Shown here piece by piece: positions 54,027-63,236 of a DNA stretch of 64,000 bases. Numbering within the stretch: the stretch's first letter is position 1; each line of letters starts with the position of its first letter. The DNA comes from Propioniciclava flava (lineage in GTDB: Bacteria; Actinomycetota; Actinomycetes; Propionibacteriales; Propionibacteriaceae). The notes beneath the pieces are model-generated. The model saw only the letters and a program-made list of their open reading frames with translations. It was not told the origin of the DNA and did not search any database. A program made the translations under genes and the position numbers. The stretch lies in assembly GCF_004126535.1 (NCBI RefSeq), contig NZ_PPCV01000005.1:124001-188000 (forward strand). Direction: 5' to 3'.

Positions 54027-54926
54027 TTAGGACAGGGGCAGGCCGGGCCAGCGCTGCATCAGCCCGCCCCAGCGCACCACCGCTCGCGTCGAGGCCTCGA
54101 TCTGGGAGGCCAAGAACTGCTGCGCCGATGCCGGGCCGTGGGCCAGCGCACGCCCCAGGACCGGGAGCGCCGCGCCCTCCAGACGTGCCACGAGCGCACG
54201 CGCGTCCGCCGGGTCGGCAACCCGCTCGACGCCATACCAGGGTGATCCGGCGGTGGGCCGTGGTGAAGCGCTCGCGGCGTCCTCGCTGAGGGAATCGCGC
54301 AGGGTGAGCCAGGCGGCACGCTGGGAACGCAGCGCTGCGGTCTCCTCAGGCGTAAGCCCTGACGCACCTGCGGCGGTGTCGAGCCCAAACACGGCCTCGC
54401 TGGCCGCATCGAGTGCCGCTTGCACCGCCTCCTGAGGGCTCTGTGGGGCGGGTGCGACAAGGGCGCGCGCCGGTTCTAGGGAGAAAGAGGCGTCGGCCCA
54501 GTGCTCGGCCAGTGTCCCGGCCCAGGCTGACATAGACGCCCACACCAGGGGGTGCGCGGTGGTGGCACTGCGCGCCTGGACGCCGAACGCGGACGCGGCG
54601 GTGCGCAACGCCTCCCATGGCGACGGGGAACTGGTGGTCGCCGATGGTGAGGCGGTCGGACGTGCGGTCGCGGGTGGGAGCGACACGGCCATCAGGTGAT
54701 CATCAGACACCGACAGCGCCCAGGCGAGAACGGAGGCGTGGGCCGCGTCCAGCGATGTTGCTGCGGCCGCATCGAGCGCTGCACGAAGCGCGATGGCGGC
54801 CACCTGACCTGGCAGGAGCACCCCGGTGGGCGACGAAGCGGGGGACGGTGTTGTGGGAGGGAGGAGGGAGCAGCCGCTCAAGGCCGCTGCGAGGACTCCG
54901 CCCAGCACTACTCGCCTGCTCACCAC
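54027..54926 (-). CDS. DUF4439-type ferritin-like lipoprotein
   Basis: Lipoprotein of 299 residues. The signal peptide has the twin-Arg-like start VSRRVVLGGVLAAALSGC with lipobox LSGC (Cys at 19). A Ser/Thr/Pro linker is followed by Ala-rich helices. The C-terminal ~110 residues, with SPWYGVERVADPADARAL and QFLASQIEASTRAVVRWG, resemble the DUF4439 four-helix domain found beside rimP in actinobacteria. No iron-binding ExxH is seen. Function unknown. The start is GTG 54926, with TAGCCT 6 nt upstream. It converges on the TSUP gene with a 10-nt gap. Confidence 0.75.
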   Translation of the reverse strand: MVSRRVVLGGVLAAALSGCSLLPPTTPSPASSPTGVLLPGQVAAIALRAALDAAAATSLDAAHASVLAWALSVSDDHLMAVSLPPATARPTASPSATTSSPSPWEALRTAASAFGVQARSATTAHPLVWASMSAWAGTLAEHWADASFSLEPARALVAPAPQSPQEAVQAALDAASEAVFGLDTAAGASGLTPEETAALRSQRAAWLTLRDSLSEDAASASPRPTAGSPWYGVERVADPADARALVARLEGAALPVLGRALAHGPASAQQFLASQIEASTRAVVRWGGLMQRWPGLPLS

Positions 54927-54932
54927 ACGCGA

Positions 54933-54938
54933 AGGCTA
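54933..54938 (-). promoter_or_regulatory. -10 box TAGCCT for the DUF4439 lipoprotein gene
   Basis: TAGCCT on the minus strand, 6 nt before the GTG at 54926. Confidence 0.45.
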
Positions 54939-54955
54939 GCCGATCCCTGCTCGGG

Positions 54956-54961
54956 TAGACT
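54956..54961 (+). promoter_or_regulatory. -10 box TAGACT for the rimP-nusA operon
   Basis: TAGACT, giving a leader of about 30 nt with CAGGAGG before the rimP ATG. It is divergent from the lipoprotein promoter. Confidence 0.45.
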
Positions 54962-54996
54962 GCGGATCACAATTGCTCGTCACAACAGGAGGCTCC

Positions 54997-55488
54997 ATGA
55001 ACGAACACGCCCTTGCGTCCTTGGTGGAGCCGATCCTGGCCACCGCCGGTTTGGAACTCGACCGCATGGAGATCGTGCGCGCGGGCAAGCGCAGCGTCCT
55101 GCGCTTCTACCTTGATGGCGATGGCCCCCAGGGGCAAGGCCCCAGCCTGGATGAGATCGCCGAGGCGACGCGCGCCATCTCCGTGGCGCTGGACGATTCA
55201 CCGGCGGTCGGCAACGCCCCCTACACGCTGGAGGTCAGCTCACGCGGGGTCAGCCGTCCCCTCACTGAGGCGAAGCACTTCCGGCGCAACACAGGACGCC
55301 TCGTGACGCTCACCGTGGCCGACGGTTCACTGTCGGGCCGGATCCTTGGCGCCGATGACGAGGCCGTCGCACTGGACGTGGACGGGACCGTGCGCAGCGT
55401 GGCCCTGGCCGACATCACCCATGCCGTCGTCACGGCTGAACTCCGTAAGGATGTTCCCGGGGACGACGACGCTGACGAAGAGGAGTGA
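54997..55488 (+). CDS. rimP: Ribosome maturation factor RimP
   Basis: 30S assembly factor of 163 residues. The N-terminal alpha/beta domain (LVEPILATAGLELDRMEI, YLDGDGP, SLDEIAEATRAIS) precedes EVSSRGVSRPLTEAKHF, the most conserved segment of the family, and an SH3-like C-terminal domain ending in an acidic tail. ATG 54997 has AGGAGG. nusA follows after 3 nt, as in nearly all bacteria. Confidence 0.95.
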   Translation: MNEHALASLVEPILATAGLELDRMEIVRAGKRSVLRFYLDGDGPQGQGPSLDEIAEATRAISVALDDSPAVGNAPYTLEVSSRGVSRPLTEAKHFRRNTGRLVTLTVADGSLSGRILGADDEAVALDVDGTVRSVALADITHAVVTAELRKDVPGDDDADEEE

Positions 55489-55491
55489 CTC

Positions 55492-56460
55492 GTGGACATC
55501 GACATGGCTGCCCTGCGCAGTTTGGAGCGTGACAAGGACATCCCCATGGACGTTCTCGTCAAGGCGATGGAGGAGGCCATCCGCAACGCCTACGAGAAGT
55601 CCGCACACCCGGTGAAGGGTGCCCGCGTCGAACTCGATACGAAGTCGGGCACCTTCGCCGTCATGGCGCCGGAGGTGGACGATGAGGGCGAGGTCGTCGG
55701 CTGGTACGAGGACACCCCCGACGGATTTGGTCGCGTGGCTGCGGCTACCGCACGTCAGGTGATCTTCCAGCGGCTGCGCGAGGCTGAGGACGAGCAAAAG
55801 TTCGGTCAGTTTGCCGCCAAGGAGGGCGACATCCTCACCGGCGTCATCCAGGCCGACCGGGACAGCCGGACGGTGCGCGTCGACCTGGGAGCCTTGGAGG
55901 CCATCATGCCGCCAGCCGAGCAGGTCCCCACCGAAACCTACCGTCATGGCGACCGCATCCGGGTCTACGTCGTGGCCGTTCGCCGGGAGCCGAAGGGCCC
56001 CCAGGTTGTCGTCTCCCGGACACACCCGAACCTGGTCCAGCGGCTGTTCAAGATGGAAGTGCCCGAGATCGAGTCCGGCGTGGTGGAGATCAAGGCACTG
56101 GCGCGGGAGGCGGGCTACCGCAGCAAGATCGCGGTGACCAGCCACGATCCCCACGTGTCGGCCAAGGGCGCCTGCATCGGCCCTATGGGCCAGCGGGTCC
56201 GGGCGGTCATGAACGAGTTGGGCGGGGAGAAGATCGACATCATTGACTGGTCCGAGGACGGTGCCACGTTCGTGGCGGAGGCGCTGAGCCCCGCCAAGGT
56301 GAGCTCGGTCACCGTGACCGATCAGTTCGCCAAGGCGGCACGTGTCATCGTTCCGGACTACCAACTCAGCCTCGCCATCGGCCGTGAGGGGCAGAACGCC
56401 CGTCTGGCTGCGAGGCTGACGGGCTGGCGCATCGACATTCGCCCCGATACCGCGGAGTAA
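55492..56460 (+). CDS. nusA: Transcription termination/antitermination factor NusA
   Basis: RNA polymerase-binding factor of 322 residues. The N-terminal RNAP-binding domain (about 1-120), an S1 domain (about 120-190, with [22 protein letters not shown] cited in part), then two KH domains with ARGAxxGPxGQRVRAV-type sequence ([18 protein letters not shown]) and [18 protein letters not shown]. It lacks the C-terminal acidic repeats of E. coli NusA, the normal actinobacterial form. Start GTG 55492. Small hairpins follow. Confidence 0.97.
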   Translation: MDIDMAALRSLERDKDIPMDVLVKAMEEAIRNAYEKSAHPVKGARVELDTKSGTFAVMAPEVDDEGEVVGWYEDTPDGFGRVAAATARQVIFQRLREAEDEQKFGQFAAKEGDILTGVIQADRDSRTVRVDLGALEAIMPPAEQVPTETYRHGDRIRVYVVAVRREPKGPQVVVSRTHPNLVQRLFKMEVPEIESGVVEIKALAREAGYRSKIAVTSHDPHVSAKGACIGPMGQRVRAVMNELGGEKIDIIDWSEDGATFVAEALSPAKVSSVTVTDQFAKAARVIVPDYQLSLAIGREGQNARLAARLTGWRIDIRPDTAE

Positions 56461-56468
56461 CCCCTCCA

Positions 56469-56482
56469 CGGTGCCTCGGCAC
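56469..56482 (+). other. Small hairpin after nusA
   Basis: A perfect 6-bp repeat (GGTGCC/GGCACC with a 2-nt loop) directly behind the nusA stop. It is too short to be sure of a role. Confidence 0.25.
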
Positions 56483-56524
56483 CCCGTTAGCGAAGGTCCC
56501 CAGCCATGCAAGGCCCCGCTAAGG

Positions 56525-56555
56525 AGACCCCGCGCCGCAAGGATCGTCGGGGTCT
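56525..56555 (+). terminator. Possible terminator/attenuator between nusA and ylxR
   Basis: An 8-bp arm AGACCCCG pairs with CGGGGTCT, with partial extension. It separates rimP-nusA from ylxR, which appears to have its own promoter. Confidence 0.5.
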
Positions 56556-56616
56556 CTCCGCAGGCGGGGGCACGCTGCGGCCGGGAGCCCCGTCAGGGAG
56601 AACACTGCGAGAGTCG

Positions 56617-56622
56617 TAAGGT
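56617..56622 (+). promoter_or_regulatory. -10 box TAAGGT for ylxR
   Basis: TAAGGT lies 6 nt before the GTG at 56629 without a Shine-Dalgarno. Confidence 0.5.
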
Positions 56623-56628
56623 GGGATC

Positions 56629-56901
56629 GTGCCGATCAGGACGTGTGTAGGGTGCCGTGTCGCCGACGAGCAGTCCGTGCTGGTACGGCTGGTTCAAGGC
56701 CGCACGGGGGTCGTGGTGAGCCGGACAGCCCCCGGCCGAGGTGCCTGGCTTCACCCCGGATGCGGCGAGTTGGCCGCGCGTCGGCGCGCCGTTCCGCGGG
56801 CACTCAAGGTCGCTCCCGGCGCCCTTCTCGGGCTCGCTGAGGCCCTGGCAGAGGTGGACGCGGCCGGTTCGGCTTGGGAAAAACCGGGCCCGACGCAGTA
56901 G
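56629..56901 (+). CDS. ylxR: YlxR/RnpM family nucleic-acid-binding protein
   Basis: Protein of 90 residues of the DUF448 family. It starts PIRTCVGCR, has the conserved GRGAWLHPGCGELA core, and ends with the basic helix. In Bacillus the homologue modulates RNase P (RnpM). It sits between nusA and infB as in most Gram-positive genomes. The usual L7Ae-like ylxQ is absent here. The start is GTG 56629, with a leaderless-type promoter. Confidence 0.9.
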   Translation: MPIRTCVGCRVADEQSVLVRLVQGRTGVVVSRTAPGRGAWLHPGCGELAARRRAVPRALKVAPGALLGLAEALAEVDAAGSAWEKPGPTQ

Positions 56902-56904
56902 ACT
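56899..56904 (+). promoter_or_regulatory. Candidate -10 box for infB
   Basis: TAGACT overlaps the ylxR stop codon, with TTGGGA 19 bp upstream. It would give infB a leader of roughly 125 nt. Confidence 0.35.
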
Positions 56905-56908
56905 GGTA

Positions 56909-56925
56909 CAGCGCTTCGCGCGCTG
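56909..56925 (+). other. Hairpin in the infB leader
   Basis: CAGCGC pairs with GCGCTG around a TTCGC loop at the very start of the leader. Confidence 0.4.
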
Positions 56926-56960
56926 TGCGCGAACACAACCCAGAAGGTGGGCTAACGCTC

Positions 56961-57003
56961 ATGACCACTCGATGAGTACCCAACAATGAGCAACAACGTC
57001 TAA
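56961..57003 (+). other. Chain of three overlapping mini-ORFs in the infB leader
   Basis: MTTR (56961-56975), MSTQQ (56972-56989) and MSNNV (56986-57003) follow one another, each stop overlapping the next start as ATGA. They lie between two hairpins ahead of infB. Such coupling can let a ribosome travel along the leader, but the peptides may be chance. Confidence 0.35.
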
Positions 57004-57005
57004 CC

Positions 57006-57025
57006 GGCCTGCGCTTTCGCGGGCC
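57006..57025 (+). other. Hairpin before the infB ribosome-binding site
   Basis: GGCCTGCG pairs with CGCGGGCC (one G-T pair), ending 2 nt before GAAGGAGAG. Confidence 0.4.
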
Positions 57026-57037
57026 TGAAGGAGAGTA

Positions 57038-59950
57038 GTGGCCAAGGTCCGCGTCTACGAACTCGCAAAAGAGTTCGGACTCGAAAGCAAAGAGGTTCTG
57101 ACGGTCCTCAAGGACATGGGCGAGTTCGTCCGGTCCGCATCGTCAACGATTGAGCCGCCCGTCGTGCGGCGACTCACCGAAAAGCTCAAGGGCGGCTCCA
57201 CAGGGAGCAAGCCCACCCCAACGCCGTCGGCCCCCAAGGCCGCGGCTCATGCGCGTCCGGCTCCACGTCCCTCGGCTCCTACGCCGTCGGCGAGCGCAAC
57301 GGCCGCATCCTCCCCGGCAGCAACCCCCTCGGCACCGGTGGTCCCGTCGGCACCGGTGGTTCCGGCTGCGCCGGCTCCCTCCGCGCCCGCCGCGGCCTCA
57401 CCCTCGGCATCGGCAGGAAAGCCGAGCCAGGCGGCCGCTCCCGGTCCGCGCCCTGCGGCGCCGACGCCAGGTCCGCGTCCTGCCCCTCGGCCGGCCGCTC
57501 AGCAGCGCCCGGCAGCCCAGCAGCGTCCCTCCGGGGGAGCGCCGCGCCCGTCCGCGCCGGTTCCGGGGGCCCGCCCCGGCCCCGCCGCACGTCCGGGTCC
57601 GCGTCCGGCTGCTCCCGGTGGAGCCGGACAGTCGCGCTCGCCGCGTCCCAGCGGTGCCCCGCGTCCGGGTAACAACCCCTTCGCCTCAAGCCAGGGCATG
57701 GGTGTGCGGCGAGCACGTCCGGAAGCGCCCCAGGGTGGTGCACCTCGTCCGGGTGCGCCGGGTCGTCCCGGCGGCGAAGGCGGCGCGCCGCGGATGCCGC
57801 GTCCCGGCGGGACAGGCGGCATGCCGCGTCCCAACCCGGCGATGATGCCCAAGCACGCCTCGGGTCAGCTCAGCCCCGCAGGGCAGCGCCCCGCACGTGG
57901 CGGTGCAGGCGGCCCCGGTCGCGGTCGCCCCGGTGGCGGTGGCGGCGGCGGTAACCGTCCCGGTTTCGGCGGCGGCCCCTCCACGGGTCCCGTCGGCGGC
58001 GGCGGTCGCGGTCGCGGTGGTCGTGGCGGCACCCAGGGTGCCTTCGGTCGTGGTGGGCAAGCCCGTCGTGGACGCAAGAGCCGCAAGGCGCGTCGCGCCG
58101 AGTTCGACCAGATGGAGGCCCCGACGATCGGCGGCGTCCGGATCCGCTCCGGTGAAGGCCAAAAGGTCCGCCTGCGTCGCGGTGCATCCCTGACGGATCT
58201 CGCTGAGAAGATTGGCGTCGAGCCGGCATCGCTGGTGCAGGTGCTGTTCCACCTCGGTGAGATGGTCAACGCCACCCAGTCGGTGGCCGATGACACGCTG
58301 CAGGTGCTCGGCTCGGAGTTGAACTACGAGATCGAGATGGTCAGCCCCGAAGACGAGGACCGCGAACTGCTGGAGTCCTTCGACCTGGAGTTCGGCGAGA
58401 ACGCTGGCGGTGAGGACGATCTGGCTCCCCGTCCGCCGGTCGTCACCGTCATGGGTCACGTCGACCACGGCAAGACGAAGCTGCTGGACGCCCTGCGTCA
58501 CTCCAACGTGGTCGCCCAAGAGGCCGGTGGCATCACCCAGGCCATCGGCGCCTACCAGGTGCAAACCGAAGTGGACGACGTCGAACGGAAGATCACCTTC
58601 ATCGATACCCCGGGTCACGAGGCCTTCACGGCCATGCGTGCACGGGGTGCGAAGTCGACCGACATCGCGGTGCTCGTGGTGGCAGCCGATGACGGCGTGA
58701 TGCCGCAGACGATCGAGGCGCTCAACCACGCCCAGGCGGCGGACGTCCCGATCGTGGTCGCGGTCAACAAGATCGACAAGGAGGCGGCCGACCCGGTTCG
58801 CGTCCGTGGCGAACTGTCCGAGTACGGGTTGATCCCCGAGGAGTACGGCGGCGACACCATGTTCGTCGACGTGTCCGCCGTGACCCGCGAGGGCCTGGAC
58901 AAGCTCCAGGAGGCGATCGTCCTCACCGCGGATGCGTCCTTGGATCTGCGTGCCAACCCCGACATGCCTGCCCAGGGCGTGGCCATCGAGGCGCACCTCG
59001 ACAAGGGCCGCGGCCCCGTCGCGACCGTTTTGGTGCAGCGCGGAACGCTCCACACCGGCGATTCGATCGTCGCGGGTTCGGCTCACGGCCGTGTTCGCGC
59101 CATGATCAACGATCTGGGCGAGACGGTTGATGAGGCTCCGCCGTCGATGCCTGTTCAGGTGCTCGGTCTGACGTCCGTGCCCGGTGCTGGTGATTCGTTC
59201 CTGGTCGTGGACGACGACCGGATGGCCCGCCAGATCGCGGACAAGCGGGAGGCACGTCAGCGCGCCGCACTGCTGGCCCGCACGACGCGTCGCAAGACGC
59301 TGGATCAGCTGTTCGAGCAGTTGGAGAAGGGCGAGACCCAAGAGCTCAAGCTTATCCTCAAGGGCGATTCGGCCGGTTCGGTCGAGGCGCTGGAGGACTC
59401 GCTGGCCAAGATCGAGGTGGGCGACGAGGTGTCGCTGCGCGTCATCGACCGGGGTGTGGGTGCCATCACCGAAACCAACGTGTCGCTGGCTGCGGCGTCC
59501 GACGCCGTCATCATCGGCTACAACGTTCGTGCTCAGGGCAAGGCCACGCAGATGGCCGACGCCGAGGGTGTCGACATCCGCTACTACTCGGTCATCTACG
59601 CGGCGATCGACGACGTGGAGGCGGCGCTGAAGGGCATGCTGAAGCCCATCTTCGAAGAGAAGTCGATGGGCCAGGCCGAGATCCGTGAGATCTTCAAGAG
59701 CTCCAAGATCGGCACGATCGCGGGCTGCATGGTGACCGACGGACACATCCGCCGCAACGCCAAGGCGCGCCTGATCCGCGACGGCATCGTCGTCACGGAG
59801 TCCTCGATCGCGTCGCTGCGGCGCGAGAAGGACGACGTCACCGAAGTCCGCGAGGGCTTCGAGTGCGGCCTGACGCTGAACCACTACAGCGACATCAAGG
59901 TCGGCGACATCGTCGAAACCTACGAGATGGTGGAGAAGCCCCGCGACTGA
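57038..59950 (+). CDS. infB: Translation initiation factor IF-2
   Basis: GTPase of 970 residues placing initiator tRNA on the 30S subunit. The N-terminal helix ([17 protein letters not shown], about 1-50) is followed by a very long Pro/Ala then Gly/Arg-rich linker (about 60-350). The G domain begins near 465 with GHVDHGKT at 473-480, then DTPGHEAF and NKID. Domains II-IV follow to the C-terminus. Long Pro/Gly linkers are typical for high-GC actinobacteria. The start is GTG 57038 with GAAGGAGAG. Its leader carries two hairpins and mini-ORFs. Confidence 0.97.
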   Translation: MAKVRVYELAKEFGLESKEVLTVLKDMGEFVRSASSTIEPPVVRRLTEKLKGGSTGSKPTPTPSAPKAAAHARPAPRPSAPTPSASATAASSPAATPSAPVVPSAPVVPAAPAPSAPAAASPSASAGKPSQAAAPGPRPAAPTPGPRPAPRPAAQQRPAAQQRPSGGAPRPSAPVPGARPGPAARPGPRPAAPGGAGQSRSPRPSGAPRPGNNPFASSQGMGVRRARPEAPQGGAPRPGAPGRPGGEGGAPRMPRPGGTGGMPRPNPAMMPKHASGQLSPAGQRPARGGAGGPGRGRPGGGGGGGNRPGFGGGPSTGPVGGGGRGRGGRGGTQGAFGRGGQARRGRKSRKARRAEFDQMEAPTIGGVRIRSGEGQKVRLRRGASLTDLAEKIGVEPASLVQVLFHLGEMVNATQSVADDTLQVLGSELNYEIEMVSPEDEDRELLESFDLEFGENAGGEDDLAPRPPVVTVMGHVDHGKTKLLDALRHSNVVAQEAGGITQAIGAYQVQTEVDDVERKITFIDTPGHEAFTAMRARGAKSTDIAVLVVAADDGVMPQTIEALNHAQAADVPIVVAVNKIDKEAADPVRVRGELSEYGLIPEEYGGDTMFVDVSAVTREGLDKLQEAIVLTADASLDLRANPDMPAQGVAIEAHLDKGRGPVATVLVQRGTLHTGDSIVAGSAHGRVRAMINDLGETVDEAPPSMPVQVLGLTSVPGAGDSFLVVDDDRMARQIADKREARQRAALLARTTRRKTLDQLFEQLEKGETQELKLILKGDSAGSVEALEDSLAKIEVGDEVSLRVIDRGVGAITETNVSLAAASDAVIIGYNVRAQGKATQMADAEGVDIRYYSVIYAAIDDVEAALKGMLKPIFEEKSMGQAEIREIFKSSKIGTIAGCMVTDGHIRRNAKARLIRDGIVVTESSIASLRREKDDVTEVREGFECGLTLNHYSDIKVGDIVETYEMVEKPRD

Positions 59951-59967
59951 CGTCCGGCCTTCCACCA

Positions 59968-60010
59968 GCGGCTGGCCCGGGAAGCACCTGTGCTCACCCG
60001 GGCCAGCCGC
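59968..60010 (+). terminator. Strong hairpin between infB and rbfA
   Basis: A perfect 14-bp repeat (59968-59981 with 59997-60010), and the loop can pair further. It may partly terminate infB transcription before rbfA. Confidence 0.7.
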
Positions 60011-60041
60011 GTCCCACACCACCGAACCGAAAGAGGAAGCG

Positions 60042-60485
60042 ATGGGTAACCCCCGCTACATCAAGGTCGCTGAGCAGATCAAGGTCATCGTGGCCGACAT
60101 GCTCGAGCGACGGATCAAGGATCCCCGGCTGGGTTTCGTCACGATCACCGACGTGCGGTTGACCGGCGATGGCCGTGAAGCGACCGTGTTTTACACGGTG
60201 CTGGGCGACGATTCGGAGCGTGTGGCAACGGCTGCGGCGCTCGCGTCGGCGAAGGGGCTGATTCGGTCCACCGTCGGTAAGCAACTGGGCATGAAGTTCA
60301 CTCCCACGATCGAGTTCATCTTGGACGCCGTGCCCGAGACGGCGGCGGAGATGGACGCGTTGCTCAAGGCCGCGCGCGCCTCGGACGCCGACGTGGCAGC
60401 CCGCAGTGCCGGGGCGAGCTATGCCGGCGAGGCGGATCCGTACCGCAAGCCTGCCGACGAAGACGACGTCGACGACGAGGCCTGA
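60042..60485 (+). CDS. rbfA: Ribosome-binding factor A
   Basis: 30S maturation factor of 147 residues with the KH-like fold. [33 protein letters not shown] (cited in part) and [14 protein letters not shown] are the two family blocks. A 35-residue acidic tail follows. ATG 60042 has GAGGAAG. truB begins 4 nt later, so the two are co-translated. Confidence 0.95.
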   Translation: MGNPRYIKVAEQIKVIVADMLERRIKDPRLGFVTITDVRLTGDGREATVFYTVLGDDSERVATAAALASAKGLIRSTVGKQLGMKFTPTIEFILDAVPETAAEMDALLKAARASDADVAARSAGASYAGEADPYRKPADEDDVDDEA

Positions 60486-60489
60486 CCCT

Positions 60490-61392
60490 GTGGTGACCTC
60501 CGCGGTGCTCCTGGCGGACAAGCCAGGTGGTATCACCAGTCACCAGGTCGTGTCGCGGGCCCGCCGCGCCCTGGGCACGACGAAGGTGGGTCACGCCGGG
60601 ACGCTGGATCCGATGGCGACGGGCCTGATGATTCTGGGCATCGAGAAGGGGACCCGGCTGCTGGGTCACCTCACGGGCATGGACAAGACCTACGAAGCCA
60701 CCATCCGCCTGGGCGTCTCCACCACGACCGACGACGCCGAGGGGGAGGTCGCGACCGCGCGGGGCGCCCGGTTGGAAGAGCTGGGGTCGCGCTTGGCTGC
60801 CGGCGTCGCGGCCTTGACCGGGCCGCTGTCGCAGGTGCCCTCATCGGTGTCAGCGATCAAGGTCAATGGTCAGCGCGCGTACGCGATGGTGCGACGAGGC
60901 GAGGAGGTCGCCCTCGCGGCGCGCCCTGTCGTCGTGTCTCGCTTCGATGTGCTGGATGTTCGCTCGGGGGAGAGCGCCGAGGGGCAATCGGTGGTGGACC
61001 TCGATGTTGTCGTCGATTGTTCCTCGGGCACGTATATCCGTGCCCTCGCCCGCGATCTGGGCGAAGGCCTGGGTGTCGGCGGGCATCTCACCGCGTTGCG
61101 CCGTACGAGGATCGGGCCGTTTCAGTTGGCGCACGCAGGCTGGGACGCCACGTTGCCTGAGCTGGCGCGCGGCGAGTTGTTTCCCCTGCCCACCTATCCC
61201 TTGGCGGACGTCGCCCCTGTGCTGTTCGCCACGGTCGAGGCCAGCGACGAGCAGGCCCGCGACATCGGTTTTGGTCGGCCGCTCAGCCAGCCAGTTCCCG
61301 CGAATCCCACCGCGATGCTGCACGGGGGGCACCTGCTGGCGCTCTACCGCCCCGAGGGTTCGGGGTCAGTCCCGGTTGCGGTGCTGGTTTAG
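60490..61392 (+). CDS. truB: tRNA pseudouridine-55 synthase
   Basis: Makes pseudouridine 55 in the T-loop of tRNAs, 300 residues. LLADKPGGITSHQVV, KVGHAGTLDPMATGLM with the catalytic Asp, DKTYEATIRLG, and CSSGTYIRALARDLGEGLG match the family. The C-terminal ~70 residues are a PUA-like segment. It starts at GTG 60490, or the next codon GTG 60493. It is between rbfA and ribF as in most bacteria. Confidence 0.95.
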   Translation: MVTSAVLLADKPGGITSHQVVSRARRALGTTKVGHAGTLDPMATGLMILGIEKGTRLLGHLTGMDKTYEATIRLGVSTTTDDAEGEVATARGARLEELGSRLAAGVAALTGPLSQVPSSVSAIKVNGQRAYAMVRRGEEVALAARPVVVSRFDVLDVRSGESAEGQSVVDLDVVVDCSSGTYIRALARDLGEGLGVGGHLTALRRTRIGPFQLAHAGWDATLPELARGELFPLPTYPLADVAPVLFATVEASDEQARDIGFGRPLSQPVPANPTAMLHGGHLLALYRPEGSGSVPVAVLV

Positions 61393-61443
61393 GCTGGGGC
61401 GCCGGTGCGGATGAACAAGCGTGTAGACGCGCGAAGGAGTGAC

Positions 61444-62385
61444 GTGTCAGGTTCCGTGGTCGTCATTGGCAACTTCGACGGGGTGCATCCCGGGCATCGG
61501 GAGGTTCTCGCCGTCGCGCGGGCCACCGAACCGGATCTGCCGTTGATCGTCGTCACCTTCTGGCCGCACCCGGCGTCCGTGGTCCGCCCCGGTGGGGGCC
61601 CCAAGCTCCTGACTGATCTCGCCGATCGTGTGGCGTTGCTGCGCGCGGCAGGCGCCGATGAGGTCAAGGTCGTCGACTTCACTCAGGAGTTCTCCCAGCT
61701 GACTCCGGCGCAGTTCGTCGAGCAGGTGCTGCTGCCGTTGCATCCGACGCGGGTGGTGGTGGGGGAGAACTTCCGTTTCGGGCACAAGGCTGCTGGCACC
61801 CTGGCGACGTTGCGCGAACTGGGGGCGGGCGTCTTCGAGGTGACCGGGTTACCTTTGGTGAAGGTGCGCGACGAAGAGACCTGTAGTTCCGCCGTCCGGG
61901 CGGCGGTGGCCGCGGGCGATGTGAGACACGCGGCAGAACTGCTCGGGCGTCCGTTTCGCTTTCGTGGCGTCGTCCAGCATGGCGACCACCGGGGCCGCGA
62001 GTTGGGTTTCCCGACCGCGAACCTCCCCGTTCCGGCCGCGTTCGCGGCGCCTGCCGACGGGGTTTATGCGGGTTATCTCACGCGGCTGGATGGCCGTGAC
62101 GGGCACGGTGTTCCCCTTCCCCCAGGCGCCCCGGCCGCATCGTGGCCCGCAGCGATCTCGGTGGGCACGAACCCCACCTTCGATGGCGAGGAGCATCGGG
62201 TAGAGAGCTTCGTGCTCGACCGTCACGATCTTGACCTCTACGGTGCCGACATCGCCGTGGACTTTGACCAGCGGATCCGCGGGCAGGTGAAGTTCGCGGG
62301 CGTGGACGCACTCATCGAGCAGATGGACGCCGACGTCTCCGCGACGCGTGAGGCCTTGCAGCACAACGCCTCACTCGATCGCTGA
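61444..62385 (+). CDS. ribF: Bifunctional riboflavin kinase / FAD synthetase
   Basis: Converts riboflavin to FMN and FAD, 313 residues. The N-terminal nucleotidyltransferase domain (about 1-150) has GNFDGVHPGHREVL and VGENFRFGHKAAG. The C-terminal flavokinase domain (about 170-310) has HGDHRGRELGFPTANL and GTNPTFDG. The start is GTG 61444 with GAAGGAG at ideal spacing; upstream in-frame codons from 61405 have no binding site. It is followed by a bidirectional hairpin. Confidence 0.95.
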   Translation: MSGSVVVIGNFDGVHPGHREVLAVARATEPDLPLIVVTFWPHPASVVRPGGGPKLLTDLADRVALLRAAGADEVKVVDFTQEFSQLTPAQFVEQVLLPLHPTRVVVGENFRFGHKAAGTLATLRELGAGVFEVTGLPLVKVRDEETCSSAVRAAVAAGDVRHAAELLGRPFRFRGVVQHGDHRGRELGFPTANLPVPAAFAAPADGVYAGYLTRLDGRDGHGVPLPPGAPAASWPAAISVGTNPTFDGEEHRVESFVLDRHDLDLYGADIAVDFDQRIRGQVKFAGVDALIEQMDADVSATREALQHNASLDR

Positions 62386-62450
62386 CGCCGCTCGCTGGCG
62401 CCGCGGCGAGGCAACACGGGCACGGAGGCGCTCCCCGGCGGGTGCAGAAA

Positions 62451-62478
62451 CGCCCCGGGTGAGGTGTCTCCCGGGGCG
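62451..62478. terminator. Terminator between ribF and the GNAT gene
   Basis: A perfect 9-bp GC stem with a 10-nt loop between two convergent genes. Confidence 0.75.
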
Positions 62479-62512
62479 CTGCGTGGGCGCGAGGCCTCGC
62501 CGTGATGACGGC

Positions 62513-63019
62513 TCAGCGGATCCGCAACGACTTACGGAAGATGGCTTCGGTCGGGTCGTCGCCCACCGGGGCGTCCGCGTCGATCACCGACAGGTTGATG
62601 GCGCTGCGGTGATCCCCGGTGGGGGTGTAGTCGAGGCTGATGTAGAGCGGAATCGCCGCCGGGTTGTTGTCGGCAGAGACGCCGAGGAAGATCTCTTCGT
62701 AGCCCAAGGTGCGAGCCACGGCCTCCAAGTGGTGCGTCATGGCGGCGCCCAGGCCTTGACGCCGCGCGGTGGGGACGACCCACAGCAGCTTCATTTCGGG
62801 GGTCAGCACAGCGGGGTCGTCGCGCACATCCAAGATGACGCGTCCAACGATGTCGCCCTGCAGGAGGCCGACGACGACGTAGAACTCACCGCGATCCTGT
62901 GCGTCCAGGTACGTCGCCGAAAGGCCGCGCGTCCTAGCCGTCTCGAGCGCCTCCAATGAGGGCAGGTCGTCGCGCGTGGCAAGGCGGGCGGCGACGGCGG
63001 TCGTGGGGTTTTCCGTCAT
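62513..63019 (-). CDS. GNAT-family acetyltransferase
   Basis: Single-domain GNAT protein of 168 residues. The acetyl-CoA site VVPTARRQGLGAAMTHHLEA and the following helix with GVSADNNPAAIPLYISLDY fit the fold. The substrate is unknown. The start is taken as ATG 63019, with AGGAG 7 nt upstream; a GTG codon directly before it is an alternative. Confidence 0.85.
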   Translation of the reverse strand: MTENPTTAVAARLATRDDLPSLEALETARTRGLSATYLDAQDRGEFYVVVGLLQGDIVGRVILDVRDDPAVLTPEMKLLWVVPTARRQGLGAAMTHHLEAVARTLGYEEIFLGVSADNNPAAIPLYISLDYTPTGDHRSAINLSVIDADAPVGDDPTEAIFRKSLRIR

Positions 63020-63224
63020 CACATCACTCCTGAACTGGCTTGTCTGTGACCAGTCTTGCCGATGCCCGGGAAAACACCAATCCGATTAGCCTGAGCGGAC
63101 GCCCCGGAAGGTCAAGACCTTCGCGGCTCACGATAGTGCGCGGGGAGACAGCGCACTCGCGATCTCAGAAGGGAAGGCAGGCCTTGGTGCCGTGGGGGGA
63201 TGACGCAGCGTGGGGAGAGCCCGC

Positions 63225-63230
63225 CATACT
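63225..63230 (+). promoter_or_regulatory. -10 box CATACT for the scramblase-like gene
   Basis: CATACT lies 6 nt before the ATG at 63237, with no Shine-Dalgarno. The stretch 63020-63224 has nothing else recognisable. Confidence 0.4.
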
Positions 63231-63236
63231 AAGGCC

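Noticed and set aside
57250-58060. Repetitive DNA that could suggest a CRISPR array or tandem repeat
   Set aside because: The repeats are irregular codon-level repeats of the IF-2 linker with no spacers and an open reading frame.
57686-60022. 778-codon open frame antisense to infB
   Set aside because: Shadow of IF-2. Its odd Thr/Ala/Cys-rich end mirrors the Gly/Arg linker.
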